Positions 11,640-25,803 of a stretch of 64,000 nt of DNA are shown piece after piece. A program made the translations under genes and the position numbers. The stretch lies in assembly GCA_027186245.1 (NCBI GenBank), contig CP114486.1, positions 8,508,501-8,572,500 of the forward strand. The letters run 5' to 3'. Under the pieces are notes generated by a model that was given only the letters and a program-made list of their open reading frames with translations, searched no databases and was not told the DNA's origin. Position 1 is the first letter of the stretch. The number at the start of each line of letters is the position of its first letter. Source of the stretch: Coriaria nepalensis (lineage: Eukaryota; Streptophyta; Magnoliopsida; Cucurbitales; Coriariaceae).

Positions 11640-12614
11640 GGGTTTGAAGAGGGGGGGGGGGACCCCTTTTCATACAATAAATCAGATTATTAATTAAATT
11701 TTTTAATAAAATAAATCTAATTTATTAATCTCAATATTATTCTACTAAAATTGTGGGATTGCACTCTTGCAATTATAGAACAGATTACTCGGCAATATCC
11801 AGTAGTCTATTGATATTATCATTACATGAAATCTAATCCACCAAAAATTGATTTATAATTAGAGTGTGTCAAAATTACTATTTTACCCCTCTAATTATCT
11901 ATTTATCCTTAATTACCATTAATTCACTAGTGAACTGTCAATTTAGAAATGGATTATAAATTTGTGCTCAAACCATTCAATTCTAGAATTAACCCTTAAG
12001 GGAACCAATATACAATCTTCTATGAAGAAGGTTTGGATTCCATATCTGTAAATTATATTCCCAGCCATTTATCCCATTGAATTTCCAAAACAAAAGTCTT
12101 TAGCCTGTCTTACAAACAAACCGTGATGAGTGAATCAAAAGATTCATTTGACATAAATAGGAGTTCATGACTACTTGAGATTCAGATTGATCTGCATATG
12201 ATCATTTATTGATATGAATAGAATTCTTTATGGCAAACGGTATTTTAATAAAAAAATAATTCATATGGGGTTCTGTCCTATATAATCAAATTATATAAAC
12301 TACATCCACTAAGATGTCTATCTACACTAGTGATCTAGATCCCTTGCATTCACAATGCTAGCAGACCGAACTAGCAACCATCAATTAAAGATCTCATACT
12401 TTAATATGTTGCGAATAATTTAGTTCATTATCTATAATCTTAATCCTCTCGTACCAATACAAGAATATAGTCACATAAAAGAATTTGAATTTTTGATTTT
12501 GATATTTATACACATTATTAAATAATAATACATTCACAACAATTATATAAAAAAATGTTACTTTTATTAATTTCATAAAACAATACTCATCACATCAGGG
12601 CACCATGCCCAACA
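11640..12614 (-). mobile_element. Solo or truncated copia-type LTR
   Basis: Read on the minus strand the segment starts TGTTGGGCATGGTGCCCTGA at 12614 and runs leftward through AT-rich sequence without coding capacity to the poly-G tract near 11650. TG start, length of about 1 kb and absence of genes fit an LTR. The 3' end and target duplication could not be fixed, so solo and truncated states cannot be told apart. Confidence 0.5.
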
Positions 12615-12959
12615 TAAATGATATTAGAAGACAAAATGAAAGGCTAACCAAGTCTTTCTTTTGAAGCATAATGATGTTTCATTATTGTTCAAAGTTTGAG
12701 AATAATCTTATAAATTATTCTACGAAAGGTATGAGATACCAAATGTGATTTCATATATGTATATGATTAATATCAAAAGTTGTATAATTTTAAGAAAAAC
12801 AAAATGCACCTAAAGGCAATGAATGAACAAATAGTTCTTATATTAACTTTGGTAATTTCAGTTTCATCCTAGCATTTTTCGCATAAATTTAGGGATTAAT
12901 GAGTTGATATAGTATACTTGGTTTTACTAAAGTGTATTCTCTATTTTTGACACTAAAGG

Positions 12960-13932
12960 TTATCTTCAAAGTTAAAGAATAATACTTTTAGTATTTCAAT
13001 AGATGAGATCTTTTATGGTAACAGTTAAAGTGTATATTCTAATTTTTAATAAGATAAAACTTACCTTATTATTGAACAAATTAAGAGAAGAAATATTTGA
13101 TGTGATTTAAACAAGTCTTGGCATTATCGATTAAATCATGCCAACGAAACAATATTTCACAAAGTTGCTTTATATACATATTAGGTCCATTGATTTTGGA
13201 CCAATAATAACTTGCGAACTATTAGTTATTAGGCATGATAATCAAATTTCTCTTAGTTGAAAAACAAAATTAGATTCTCTCTTAATAGACACCTCATAGA
13301 ATGTCAAAGTAGAGGTATCGTACTTTATTAGATTTGTTCGATTAGTCAGATTAATCTTCTATAAAATATTCAAGGATTGTGCCTAAGAATATTATTACTA
13401 CACATGAAATAGAATCCACTCTCATTACTTTTTTTCCTACTTCATCTAAGATATTGTGTGGTAGACGAATGTCATCAAACTATATTATGATATAGAGATA
13501 TGATTGGAGGTAAATTTTGAAATGTATTATTTTGTGCGACATCCTAAAGGGATATTAGGATATTGTTTCCATCATACTCTATAACAAAAGATGTTTATTA
13601 TGTAAATTACTACCTTCTCATAGAGTGATTTTCTTTTTGAAAGAACTAGTAGGAGTATAATAGAACTTGCAGAAATTCAAGAACCATAAAATGATTACAA
13701 ATCGAGAATATTATACTCAATGAACCGACATCTAAGACCCTCTCGAAAGAGGAAACTATGAATTTTTGTAATGCACAAGGAATTCATAGATCTAGTATTT
13801 TTCTAATGGGCCCTAATGACATAATTTTTTTGTAGAAAGTCCTAACAAGGGTCTAATCATAGATGATTACTCTACGATAATGTCCAAGTTTATAAGTAGC
13901 TCGGATTCTGAGAAATACATCCAAATCATGGG
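12960..13932 (+). pseudogene. Ty1/copia remnant, GAG-pre-integrase and integrase C-terminal parts
   Basis: Plus-strand reading gives IDEIFYGNS (about 12999), then SWHYRLNHANETIFHKVAL (about 13110-13170), the GAG-pre-integrase motif of copia elements, and later DFLFERTSRSIIELAEIQE (about 13627-13685), the region after integrase. The integrase core is largely missing. The copy continues at 16173 beyond a nested solo LTR. Many stops; inactive. Confidence 0.65.
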
Positions 13933-16172
13933 TGTCATGACCCGATTTATTGGATCCATGACCAGCGTGAGAACTACATAACTAAAGATATCTAAAGACA
14001 TGATACGAGGAATCTGTAGTTATGCAATCCTCACAAGCCTCTTCCTTACTTACTTTCAAATGTTAGAATATATGGAACATATCTAACTCAAAATTTTTCA
14101 TTCATCATAAAGCTAGGATTTACAATCCATATATTCAACCTATATAGGTTAGCAACTGTGTACAAATTTATGCTAAACACATCAGCTAAGGTAAAGCTTG
14201 TATATACAATATTTCACATTTATTGTATTTTACATCATTTAACCAAATATATAGTGGAGCATCAATGTTCACCCTCAAAATAACAATTCCACTAGATAGG
14301 ATGTTACCCAAGGATCGACTGGGCAACCTTCGTGTAATCCCCCTAAAGGACTATATCCTCTATAATCTGAAAAACGTTTACAAAAAGGAGGAATGAGTAT
14401 AAAACTCAATGAGATATAATTACAACATATTAGGAGCTTAAAACCAGTAGAGATGTAAATCCATCGAAACTGGTTCAAGAAATACACTTTCATAAAACAA
14501 TAGATTCGCATCAGTTTTGTAAAATCATTGAATCAGATCATTTGTAACTCTAATCTTAAGCATAGACCTTGAAAATACTTATACTTGCTCTCATAATAGA
14601 AAACATCATCCAATTATCAGCAAATCTATTTAGATCACATAATCAAATCAGAGTAGGATTCAATAGGTAGCCTCCGTGACACTTTGCTTCTGCTAGGAAT
14701 TCAAGAGGTGGCCCCCATGACACTTTACTCCTATTAAAACACTTTCACAAGAAGTTAAATATGAGGGACCATTACAGTAACGTCTCACCGCTATTTCCTC
14801 CACCTATGGGATGATACATATAGGAGTCATATCCCATGACCATTTCTTTTCACGCAGGTATTCACAATCTAATAACAGAGAATACTATGTGCATATAGTC
14901 CAGCAAACCCAATGCTAGAATGGGGTCCCATCACAAAGCCTCATGCATTTCAAATCCATATAACACATGGTTTACCAAACATAAAGCATGCATTCATGAA
15001 ATCCTTATTTCAACCCAATCACTATCATAAAGCAATATATAGAACAAAAACCATGAAATAGCATAAGCATCTTTTATTCATCTTAAAACCATTGAAAACT
15101 AACATGCTATAATTATCAACTCACATTCAGCCTCCGCTGGCTCTAATCAGTTAAAGCCCTGGATGGAGTGGAAGGATGATCCTCCAATAGTTCTAAACAC
15201 CAAAACATGCAAAGATGGAAAACATGATCATTAGGGATATCCAATGCATTTTAAATAGCTAAAATTACTAAACTACACTTCATATCCCTCTCTCAAGTTC
15301 TAATTCTACTTAAAACACATAGTTTAATTTTAAAGTATCGCTGCAATTATAGTAGACGTTGACTTAGTTTACTTGTCGAGTACTTTGTATACTGGAGGCG
15401 TTGAGTGCTTCGACCCATTGACCCTTTGACTCTGTCGACCCTGTTGAGTACTTTGCATACTAAAGATTTTGAGGGCATCGAACTGTTGAGCCATCGACCT
15501 GTCAACCCCCTCGAACCCTTTACATGTTGAAGGTATTGACCCCATCGACCCATTCATATATTTTAGGCTTCGATCCCGTCGACCCTTTCACATATTGAAG
15601 GCGTTAAGTACATCGACCCCGCCTTTATACCCTTACATATTTGAAACCTTACTGACTAATTACGTCATATGAACCTTGATCTATTATAAAAGAACTAAGG
15701 ATCTCGAGTACAATAACAGTGACGATTTTTACAAAAAGTAACCTTCACTAATATTGTCAAGCTTCAAATTGAAGATAAGAATCGCGATTTGTGAGCTTCA
15801 GGATCCTTACTTTCACCTTTCGTGATTCCAGATTATAGAGGATAGAACAAATCCTTGGTTTTCGCTTGAAATTTTGTAAGGGTCAGGAGAGGTGAGAAAT
15901 TTTCTAACCACCGAAGTTGATTCGATCGTATGTATGAAGTTGCAGTTTGAGGTTAATTTCATAGTTAATAATTAGTATGTGTATAGTTTCTATTAATAAC
16001 CAATAAATATATATTCATGCTTATCTCATAATATGAGAGAGGGAAGGGTGAGCTGGTCGCCCACCGCCTCTTTTCCCTATTTGATTATAAAATAATAATA
16101 TCATTATATTATAATAGGCTAAAAATTTAAAAACTAATTTTCTTATACTAAAAAGATGAATGGGGCATCACA
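13933..16172 (-). mobile_element. Gypsy-type solo LTR nested in the copia remnant
   Basis: A 2240-bp non-coding segment beginning on the minus strand TGTGATGCCCC (16172) and ending GGGTCATGACA (13933), thus TG...CA. It is flanked by ATGGG (13928-13932) and ATGGT (16173-16177), a 5-bp target duplication with one mismatch. Size and ends resemble LTRs of Tekay/Del-like chromoviruses. The copia reading frame resumes right after it (LQESIHRLKQTSWN), confirming an insertion. It contains a run of GTCGACCC/TCGACCC-type motifs at 15360-15625. No internal domain or second LTR adjoins it, hence solo. Confidence 0.7.
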
Positions 16173-17390
16173 ATGGTTTCCCATAAAATTACAAAAGAAG
16201 TTATGTCAGCTGCAAGAATCCATTCATAGATTAAAACAAACATCTTGGAATTAGGATGTCTATTTTGACGAAACGATTAAATCATATGGTCTCATTGAAA
16301 ATGAAGATAATCATTGTGCATATGATGGTTAGTGAGAGTACAAAAATATTCATAAATTCATTACATAGATGACATACTACTCATTAGAGAATGAGGAAGC
16401 TATGCAATATGTTAAACTATAGTTGTCGAAATAAGCCACCATAAATTTGGTTAAAGAATCTTTTGTTGAGATCCATAGAGATAGATTCAAAAGATTTTTT
16501 GGCTTGATCCAATCAACATATATAGGTAAAATTGCAAAACAAATTTAGCATTAAGGATTTCAAGAGATGACTCTTGCCAATGAGTCAATGATATGTTTAT
16601 AAATTCCTTACATTGATCACATATTCCAAGAGATGCCTTTCCTAAGATATGTCAACTAAGACATTAAATGAGAGGTATAACATAAGTACAATAACTTATG
16701 CTTTGGCGATAGGGTCTATAATATATGTTATACTATGTATGCAACCAGATATAGCATATGTTTTACAGAGTTGTGAGTAGGTTCAAGACAACCAGGTTGA
16801 TAAGCATTGAGATATTGTTAAGAATATCCTTAATAGATTTAAAAGGACTGAGAATATATTATTAATTTTTTTGAATCGTCAAAATTAAAAATTGAGATTT
16901 CAAACACAAATGTTCAATTGGATATCGATGATCGCATAATTAGTTATGTTTTTAGTTTTTCGCCTATATAGGAGGAGCGGTAAAAGTGAAAAATTTTCAA
17001 ATCTGGAAATGATCGCAAAATCCTCCACTAAAGCCGAATATATTTCAAATTTGAAAGTAGTAAAAGTGGTGTTTTTGATGAAAAGTTCATAACCAGACTT
17101 GATGTGGTTCTTAACATTAATAATCTCATAATAGTTAACTACGATGATTATGATGCAATAGTATAAGCAAAGGAACTTAGGTCTCATTAGAAATCCAAAC
17201 ACGTGTTGCTATGTTTTCACTTAATCCGATTGTGAATCGGAATATGAAAATGAATATAGAAAACGTTGATATAAATAACAATATAGCATTTCTATTGACT
17301 AGAGGGCTTTTCCAACAAAAGCTAGATCATCATCTTGACAAAATGGGATTTAGATTCTGAAATAATTGACTTTAGTGTAAGTAGGAGATT
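16173..17390 (+). pseudogene. Ty1/copia remnant, RT C-terminal part and RNase H
   Basis: Continuation of the remnant at 12960-13932. Reads KLCQLQESIHRLKQTSWN, YFDETIKSYGLIENEDNHCA (RT), MTYYSLENEEAMQYV (decayed catalytic region), and in the RNase H part DVVLNINNLIIVNYDDYDAI followed by VQAKELRSH and KSKHV (about 17100-17205), matching the copia RNase H C-terminus. The RT catalytic YVDD is replaced by IT*MTYYS. Stops and frameshifts throughout. Confidence 0.7.
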
Positions 17391-19360
17391 AAATATATAT
17401 GTCCGTCAAGCCAATCAGATTAGACTCAATGAATATATATATTTCGTATGATACAATCTTATTTATGAATATCGATGATGTCATTATTTATTATTTATTA
17501 CTCACTCAATAATAGTAAAAATATTCCTCTATTTATCATGTTTATAAATTATATTAAAATTAATATTATATGTTAATTTATTATATATCATGATAAAGTT
17601 CAGTATCTTAAGTTATACGCTTAAAGACATAATACAAGTTGCTCAAAGCCACGAATACGAAGTGTTCATAGTCATAGGATTATCAAGAGGGATATTGCTA
17701 ATCCATAAAGACTATCACATAGGTTATCTCCTTAAATATTTAAGATGATTGTTCTCATGGCCAATGATATTAGTAGAGTACCAGTATAAGTCTGTGAGTG
17801 GTTAGTAAAGACTAAGGGTATTGAACGTGATACTTAGATAATTCTCAATTGTAAGAATATTATTTGTTAATGAGAATTATCTAGTTACTAAAGTACGTAA
17901 TTCTCATACTTGAGATCGCCATGGTTATGTACTAGATTTTATAGTTTGACATAGTTCCAAAAGATCCTAGCCAAGGGTTAATCGAGGTGGAACTATTGGG
18001 TATAAACTATTACAAATGAAGGTTGTGAGTGGTCGAGATAATATCCATCACTCTTGTATTAACGTTGTGGGTTTAAACTCTTGTATTAAGAGAAATAAGT
18101 CCTATGAGTTGTAACTTTATTGAATAATGAAATCCTTGTAAGGTAGTATAGCAAGAAAAGTGTTTCAGTAGATCAATTATCTATGTTCATCAAAAATATA
18201 ATAATTCATATGATTTATCTATTAGAGTTTAATAGTTAAACCATGCCATATGATGAATTAGGACATTGGCTAGATGGAATAATCGTTATGGCACAATTGT
18301 TAGCATAACAGATTCTTTTGGAAGATGTTTACTTCTCATCTCTCGGGTAGTCTTAACACTTTGTTAGAAGTCAATCTTGGTTTGGAGGTTTAAATTGAGT
18401 AATCATTAGATCATTGAATTAACTATTTAGTTTAATATCTATTAAAGTTAAACGAATCTAATTATAAATTAGATAAAATCTTAAATTGTTATGAGATCCT
18501 CCTGCCAATATGATGTAAAACCTAATTGGTTATACACATTAAAATTCAAAAGTAACTCCATTAAGTTTTCTATGCGAATAAGGAAAACAAACTGATTTGA
18601 TTTTAAAGGTAAAATCGTAATTTATCCTATAGTATAACTATAAAAGTAAAATGGTAAGTTATTGATTTATTAAATCTAATATCGTACAACTTTTCTAGCA
18701 CAATTAAGCATAAATTTATTTAATTACAAATTAATAATTTATATTGGATAGTTTATCTAATTTTAAAAGTATTTAAAAGTCCGTAATTAGCAATTAGACA
18801 TTAAAATATTAATGAGCTATTTTGTTACTTAGATATCATAGGTTAAATTAATCAAAGTGTTGATTAAATAAATTGGGCTACAAACCCAATGGATTTCCAG
18901 CCATAGGTGATGGGTAATGACCCACTATTCATTTTATTAGATTAAGCGAACCTTTGACAACGTCAACAGTAAACTATGTAAAAGTTGTAGGTTAAATTAT
19001 GTGATGAATCTTAGAGTAGAGAATCAACTTAGCGAACTGAATTGTGTGAATTATGATTAGAAGGTAAACACTTGGACACCTCATTCTTCTTATTGAATTC
19101 GATCATAATAAAGGAGCAAGGAAATCCTTTCGGTTCCATATTAAGATCGATAATTTCTTAGAACTTAATCCTTATAGTTTTTTATAATTTTTCTGTTAAT
19201 TATATATTTGATATATATTTATATGATTAATCTTGGTGTATGTACATGAGATTAATCCATGTTTAAGATTAGATCCGAAAAAAAATTTTTAATTACCACT
19301 TTCGCTTACGGAATACTCGTAGACCATAATCATGGGTCATGAAAAACTTGAAGCAAACAC
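17390..19360 (+). mobile_element. Copia LTR-like sequence following the remnant
   Basis: Starts with a short region ending in atatatgtccgtcaagccaa, closely similar to gtatgttcgtcaagcctctc at 50928 that begins another copia 3' LTR in this window. Further shared phrases include cctgccaatatgatgtaaaacctaatt (about 18503) against the similar text near 51955. No coding sequence. I infer the 3' LTR of the 12960-17390 copia copy; the right end is not fixed. Confidence 0.5.
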
Positions 19361-22300
19361 TTGGTAATCCACTCAAACTTACTTCCTCACATCCCTACCC
19401 GAAGCACACCTCTTCATTCACTACTTTGACATTCTTCTCCACCCTATTTTATTCCCACCTTCTACAAGTTCTGGTCATGATCAAAGAGGGCTCTTAGTTG
19501 AAGGAAGCTTGGCTTGCTAGGAAATAATATTTGTTGTTTTAAATTAGTCTTGCAAGTCTATAGTAGTTGAACTGAGGTAAAAACATATTAGAGCCTTGTT
19601 GATATAATTAAGTTTTGGAATTGATATATACGTGATGAAATATAGAGTTTTTCATGACATCTAGGAGCCACCAAATCAGAGTTATATAGGTTTTGAAATA
19701 AATTCTTGAGTTGACTTAGTGATCTGCAATGAGACAGTGTTTGAACTAAGAGCAATGATATTTCCATAGACTTTTATATTTAATAACAATGGTAGAATAT
19801 TATGAACTTTTCCATAAATAAACTTGAGATTCATATCTACAACATAATATAAGACTCGTAATTATTGAACATGAGGACAAATAGTTGTGTAATTTTCAAT
19901 TTGATGCTAAATCACGCGTTAACTTAAAATCGAGACACTAAAACAAGAAGTCTAATAAGCCATAATTTTAGTTATATCAAACCAATTAAAGCAAAATGCA
20001 TCACATAAGAAAGTTTAGGATGTTAACTTCCAAAAAAAAATTGGCTTAGGAATTTTTGAGTATTCGTACATCAAGATAGAGGCAAAATTATAGAACTGGT
20101 AAGAAGTAGATGTCAGTTTAGATAATTTAAGAACAAATAATGTTCGGAGGCTCAAATGTACATATTTTAGGATGATAATTATGGGTTGTTATCTGAGCTT
20201 CTAAAAAAATTTAAGAATTTTAGGAGTCACCGGATGTGAGATATAGTCATCATAATGAGGTAGTTAAAATATAAAGTTGAATCAAGGATTTCCAAGAACT
20301 CATTGTCAAAGATAGAAAGACCAAAATGTATAGTAAATGAGTGATTTTCCAGCTAAAATTTCTTTAGGAGTTACATAATAGATAGAACTAAGAATGTATA
20401 AATTTTTAAACTAGATGCAATTATGGTTTATGAGATAAAATTTATCAAAAATCTAGACTAAGAGTTTGAGAAATAGAGTAGCTCCAAATTCTATCTTCAA
20501 AGAGTATAATGAAGGGTATGAATCATGAAGTAAAAATGATAATTTGGAGTTGTAATTTTTATAGATATTTATAAACCCTAATAAGGGGTAATATGAGTTT
20601 CAAATGAAAGCAAAATATATATAATGAATTAGAATTTTCACAAAGTATGGGTTCAAAATAACGGTACTAGAACAATGATAAATTATGTAATTTGGAACGA
20701 TTAATAGATAGTAAGGTTTTTAGAAAGGGAATCACTACTAAGTCATATATATGCATGCTAGGTTTGATTATTAGTTGGCCTAGGATTTGAAGGATTTTGG
20801 GGAAAAAAAAACTCTCACAGAATAGCCTTCACTTCAAGTAAATGATAGTCCCACTATGACATGGTAAACCTAATGTATGAATAATAGGAATGATTGTTTG
20901 TATTGTGAAGCATGTGATGATGATTGAATGTGTATGTTTATCTATTGAATTTACATATATGATTATCAATATGATAATGAACATGGTTAATCTACATGTT
21001 TACGAACCCAAATGAGTACATGATAATGATGGTGAGTAGACATGTTGCATACACATGAGCATACCACATATCATGTAGGCATAAGGATAATGATTATGAG
21101 TATGAGAGGGTGATAAGCATGTAAGTTAAAGTTAAGAATGATCTAAGATTATGGTATTCGAGATACTATCGCTAGTTTATGTTCCTAATTCATATGATTT
21201 TAATGATTTTGTAAGACGGTGGTATTTGAGATATTCTCGCTAGCTTATGTTTTTGAACGAGATGATGTTAATGATGCAGTAAGACAACCACTTGCTCAAT
21301 GTTAAAGCTATTTCTCATGGCACAAATATGTTATAAATGTTCTAAGACATCTATAGTATATATTATTCGCAAACACATGCAAATAAAATATAGGTATGTG
21401 CATAGAGTACATACGGCATAATAGCACACATGAAAGAATTCTTATGATAAGTACATAAGAAATGAAATAAGATATTCTCGGGCGACATGCTATTTGTTTC
21501 TATGCTTGCCAATGTATATGTAAAGTACATGATAAATGAAGAAATTAAATCTCGGTATATGTATGATGAATGAAGAAATGTTGAGTGATTGCCTTTTATG
21601 ATGACATTACAAGTTTGTGGAATAAATGTTAATGTCATGTATATTTTGTTTGCACTATGACATGGTAGTTAAGGTAATGATTATCACCTATTGAGCTTTA
21701 TAACTCATTATAAGTTTATTGTGGAGTAGATAAAAAGAAAGTAAAATAGTCACCTTCAAACAGTGATCGAGAAATTGGAGCCAGTGTATGCAGTACATAT
21801 AAGATTGACCAATAGGAAAAGTTAAAGATTTTGTATAGGCATTTTGGGATACTTAGGAAGTTATAAAAGTATGAATGTAAAAAGGTTAACTTCTACCATA
21901 ATTCCACTAAGACATTAGTAGTGTGTGTGACATAAATCCCTGAACATATGTTAAATAGTACATTTTTGGCTTAGTATATCAGTAGAAAGTTTGGGGTGTC
22001 ACGGTAAGTTTGAGGCATACTATAGTAACACTATGTAGATTACTAACTTACCTCGATTAATGAGACTAGAATTGGTCCTTTAATCTAAGTCGTAAACAAG
22101 AGATTTTTGCTAAACATCGCTGCTAAGTTAGCCAATTATAGATAGTCATGAGCCATAGATACGCTCTAACAATTGCAGTATTATCGATTGGGATGACTTA
22201 CGGAAGGACTTGAACCGTTAAGTGGAATAGTTTCAGTGCTTCAACAAATAAGTATAAACTTCACCTATATCATGAGATATGTTTTCAAAAGATATTAATA

Positions 22301-22650
22301 ACTGGAATTATGTTGACTGCTTGAGGTGTTAATGTTGCTAGTTATTGTATTAAGTGGACTTCTATGATTGGTGAATCATTTATGCATGATTGCCTCTACG
22401 TGTTCCATCTTATCGTACGTTTTCTTATAAATTATATAGTTATTGTAACATCCGCCCTATCATCTGCTTATTCTATTGAATAGTTTGGACGGAAATACGC
22501 ACAAATAGTATTGTTTAGTATCAAAGACTAACGATCTTGTAGATAACCCTCATATGTATAAGTCACGGAAGTGATGTCTTCAGTTGCTATAAGTATGGGT
22601 CTGGATTTACTTAAGTTTTATATTTAAAACATATATACGAAATAATTAAT
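19360..22650 (+). repeat. Gypsy LTR-like non-coding DNA upstream of a gypsy polyprotein
   Basis: About 3.3 kb without genes. It carries LTR-like features: a leader-like block at 19360-19560 similar to 52690-52900, a gagctttataactcattataa block near 21690 like the terminator region of Del/Tekay LTRs, and LTR-start-like sequence tgtaacatccgcc at 22446. It probably includes the 5' LTR of the element at 22650-27913 and other fragments, but I could not match it base for base to the 3' LTR starting at 27914. Confidence 0.4.
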
Positions 22651-23499
22651 GAATGACACGTGTTCGTTAGACTATAGAGGAACTAATGAATACTCTAGCC
22701 ACTACCTATATGGAAATATTCCAATAACTCATGAAAGGGCAGTGTGGGATGGAATTGGTAGCTACGTTCTACATGGCCGCCCCGCCCATCTTTGAAGGAT
22801 ACAAAGGTTGAGACTATTTACACTACTGGATTTATGAGATTGAAGACATATGTGTAGGAGCGGATGTTACGGGGGATGTATGGGTTAAGAGGTGAGGCCA
22901 GGACATGGTGGCATGGGATAAACCTAGATGCCAGATATATTGAATGGATTGAATTCGGGGTAAGGATAGTCGCTCGCTTCGCACCTCCTAATCCGGAAGA
23001 ACTGGACGAAACCCCGGAAGAAGAACCAGAGATAATGATAATCCACCCATGAGAAGTAGTGACTCACCCATAAGCACTAGTATCAAACATTATATTTTAT
23101 TTTGTAGTCCGACTAATCTAGACTAGAACACTTTCTAAAAAAAAAAACGAAGGATGGTTTGACATGTAAATATCCTAGTTAGTTTTGGGCAATAGATGAT
23201 TAATTTTTGTAATGTAAATGGTGATCAGTAGATAAATATGAAATATATGTTCTAGTGAAACTTATCTCTGTATAAAAAGAGAATTTTCATACTATATTTC
23301 TAGGAAATCAACCGCTCTTCGCCCAAGTATAAGCATGACAAAAGGACGTACTGCTTGTGTATCTTCTCTTGGACGTCGCGATAGTCCAACCCATGACCCA
23401 AGTTAATAGGAGATGAGCGAGTTACGAGACCTAACTCGAAGACAAGGATAAATGATAGATACGCTACTTCAACAACAACAACAACTCTAGGAGATGCTA

Positions 23500-24180
23500 T
23501 AACGATCGACACCCCCTCGAGCGGAAAATTCAAGTTCCACTGTCGAGAAATTTATGAAGTATAAACCTCCTGAATTCTCAGGTGGCCATAATCCAAGGAT
23601 AGCTAAAAAATAGATCGAAACTCTAGAAAGACTCTTCAACTGTGTAAAGGTTCTAGATAGCGAAAAAGTACATTGTGCAGCATGTCTATTGCGGGACGAC
23701 ATGAGTTACTGGTGGGACACCATGAAAAGTATTCATGATGTTCGAACAATGACTTGGGCTGAGTTTTGAAAACTAATAGAAGACAAGTATGTAACAGAGG
23801 CTTTAGTGGAAGAAAAAGAAAGGGAATTCCTAAACCTGTGAAGAGGCAACATGACAATGGAAGAATTACTATTAATGTTCGACGAGCTATCCAGATATGC
23901 ACCGCACATGGTGGCTATGAACACCTTAAAGGTGAAATACTTCAAGATGGTCCTTGACTTCCAACACTCGTAAGGACTTGAAAATAGTAGATTTGGATGA
24001 TGCGCCTTTCTCAAACAAAGGTGACAGATAAAGCAATAAGAATTGATCGAGCACAAACGATTCAGGAGTAGGAACGGGAAGAAGCTGCCAAGAAAGAGCA
24101 TGTCAAAGGAGCAGCCTCCGGAACCCAAAATAATGTCCAATCCTCTGCACTGTAGCCCGTGAAAACCAGCGGAGTTTTAA
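23500..24180 (+). pseudogene. Gypsy gag capsid domain
   Basis: Reads KYKPPEFSGGHNPRIAKK, stop TAG at 23611 where Trp is usual, IETLERLFNCVKVLDSEKV, CAACLLRDDMSYWWDTM, TMTWAEF, DKYVTEALVEEKEREFLNL, stop TGA at 23839 where Arg is usual, RGNMTMEELLLMFDELSRYA. This is the Retrotrans_gag pattern (F.G..P..A..W; A...L...A..WW; W..F...F). The frame is lost after about 23960. Structural protein of the virus-like particle in active relatives; not functional here. Confidence 0.8.
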
Positions 24181-24296
24181 ACCTTGATGGAATAATAAGA
24201 AAAGGTTTGAAAATAGGGTTTGAGAGTCAAGAAGGAAGGCAACCTAAGAAAAATAAGTTTCAAGGTTCGTGGGCACAGGGAAGACCTTATAGCTAA

Positions 24297-24392
24297 TGTA
24301 GCAAGTGTGGCAAAGGTCATGTTAGTGAATGTAGAGGCGGAACTAGGGAATGCTATATTTGCGGACAATAGGGACATATTACAAAGTTTTGC
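24297..24392 (+). pseudogene. Gypsy gag double CCHC zinc knuckle
   Basis: CSKCGKGHVSEC followed by CYICGQ, a TAG stop, and GHITKFC. The second is a standard C-x2-C-x4-H-x4-C knuckle if the stop is read as one residue; the first is one residue short between Cys and His. These knuckles bind RNA in packaging. Linked to the capsid domain upstream and the protease downstream. Confidence 0.75.
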
Positions 24393-24499
24393 AATAACCC
24401 AAAGAAGGTTGAGGGGCAGCTGGGAAAGAGTAATGCCAAAGTATTTACCATCTCCCGGGATGAAGCAGAAGCAAGTCCGTCTACCGTCATAGTAGGTCA

Positions 24500-24800
24500 G
24501 CTTCTTATTTCTTGAATTTCCGCTATTGTTTTAATGGATTCAGGAGCAACGCATTCCTTTGTTGCACCAACATTTATTAGAAAAATTAACCATCCAATAG
24601 ATCAACTAGCTGAGGTGTTTAGTACCACACTACCCTTAGGAAACATGTTAATTCAACTCATTGGTTGCGAGCCATATCAATGAAAGTAGGTAATGTGGAG
24701 TTATTTGCAAATCTTATAATATTCGATATGCAAGATTTTGACATTATATTATGAATAGACTAGCTCTCAAAATACAGTGCCACAATAGATTATCGAAGGA
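24500..24800 (+). pseudogene. Gypsy aspartic protease
   Basis: Contains VLMDSGATHSFVAPTFIRK at about 24528-24585, with the catalytic DSG triad of retroviral-type proteases (Asp codon 24537). Later sequence (TTLPLGNML, LFANLIIFDMQDFD in shifted frames) fits the rest of the family. Frameshifts and a stop near 24753 disrupt it. Confidence 0.75.
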
Positions 24801-24805
24801 AGAAA

Positions 24806-25803
24806 GTGATATTCGACATACCAGGAGAACAAAAATTTGAATTTATTGGAAATTCAAAGAGGAGCCAGATGCCATTAGTATCGGTTATTAAGGCAGCAAG
24901 ACTGCTTAAAAGTGACTACGAGGGATTCCTTGCCAGCATAGTGGATAAAGACAAGGAACAACCACTAAAGCCCGAAGACATTCCAGTAGTCCGCGATTTT
25001 CTTGAAGTATTTCTAGAAGAATTATTAAGACTGGCCCCAGATCGAGAAATTGAGTTTCAAATCGATTTAATACTTGGAGTAGCGCCAATCTCAAAAGCTT
25101 CTGTATCGCATGGCGCCAGCTGAATTGAAAGAACTCTAACTACAGCTGCAAGATTTTCTCGACAAAGGACATATTCATCCTAGTTTCTCACCATGGGGAG
25201 CTCCGTATTGTTTGTGAAAAAGAAGGATGGATCAATGAAAAATGTGCATTGACTATAGAGAACTCAACAAGATCAATATAAAGAACAAATACCCTCTTCC
25301 GAGGATAGATGATTTGTTCGACCAACTCCAAGGAATGTCGGTATTCTCCAAGATCGACTTAAGATCTAGATATTACCTACTAAAGATTCAAGAAAGCGAC
25401 GTCTCGAAGATAACCTTTTGAACACGATACGACCACTACAAATTTTTGGTCATGCCGTTTGGTTTGACCAATGCTTATGGATTTAATGAATCGGGCATTT
25501 AAACACTATCTGGATAAATTTTTCATTGTCTTCATTGACGATATTCTGGTATACTCAAAATTTGAGGAGGAACATGTGAAGCATCTAAAAGTGATTTTGC
25601 AAACCTTAAAAAATCAGCAACTCTACACCAAATTAAAAAAGTGTGAATTTTGGCTAGATCAAGTTGCTTTTCTTGGACATGTCATATCTAAGGATGGTAT
25701 TTACGTGGACCCATCTAAAATTGAAGCAGTAAGAAAGTGGCCCAAACTTAAGAATACTTCTGAAGTACGAAGTTTTCTAAGATTAGCTGGATATTATAGG
25801 TGA
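24806..25803 (+). pseudogene. Gypsy reverse transcriptase
   Basis: Reads with frame changes: [93 protein letters not shown], stop TGA at 25419 where Arg is usual, [58 protein letters not shown] is the catalytic Y/F-x-DD box, intact. A longer undamaged stretch runs 25471-25803. Inactive as a whole. Confidence 0.85.

Noticed and set aside
23733..24140. 135-residue minus-strand open frame
   Set aside because: It is antisense to the gypsy gag domain and shows no family pattern of its own.
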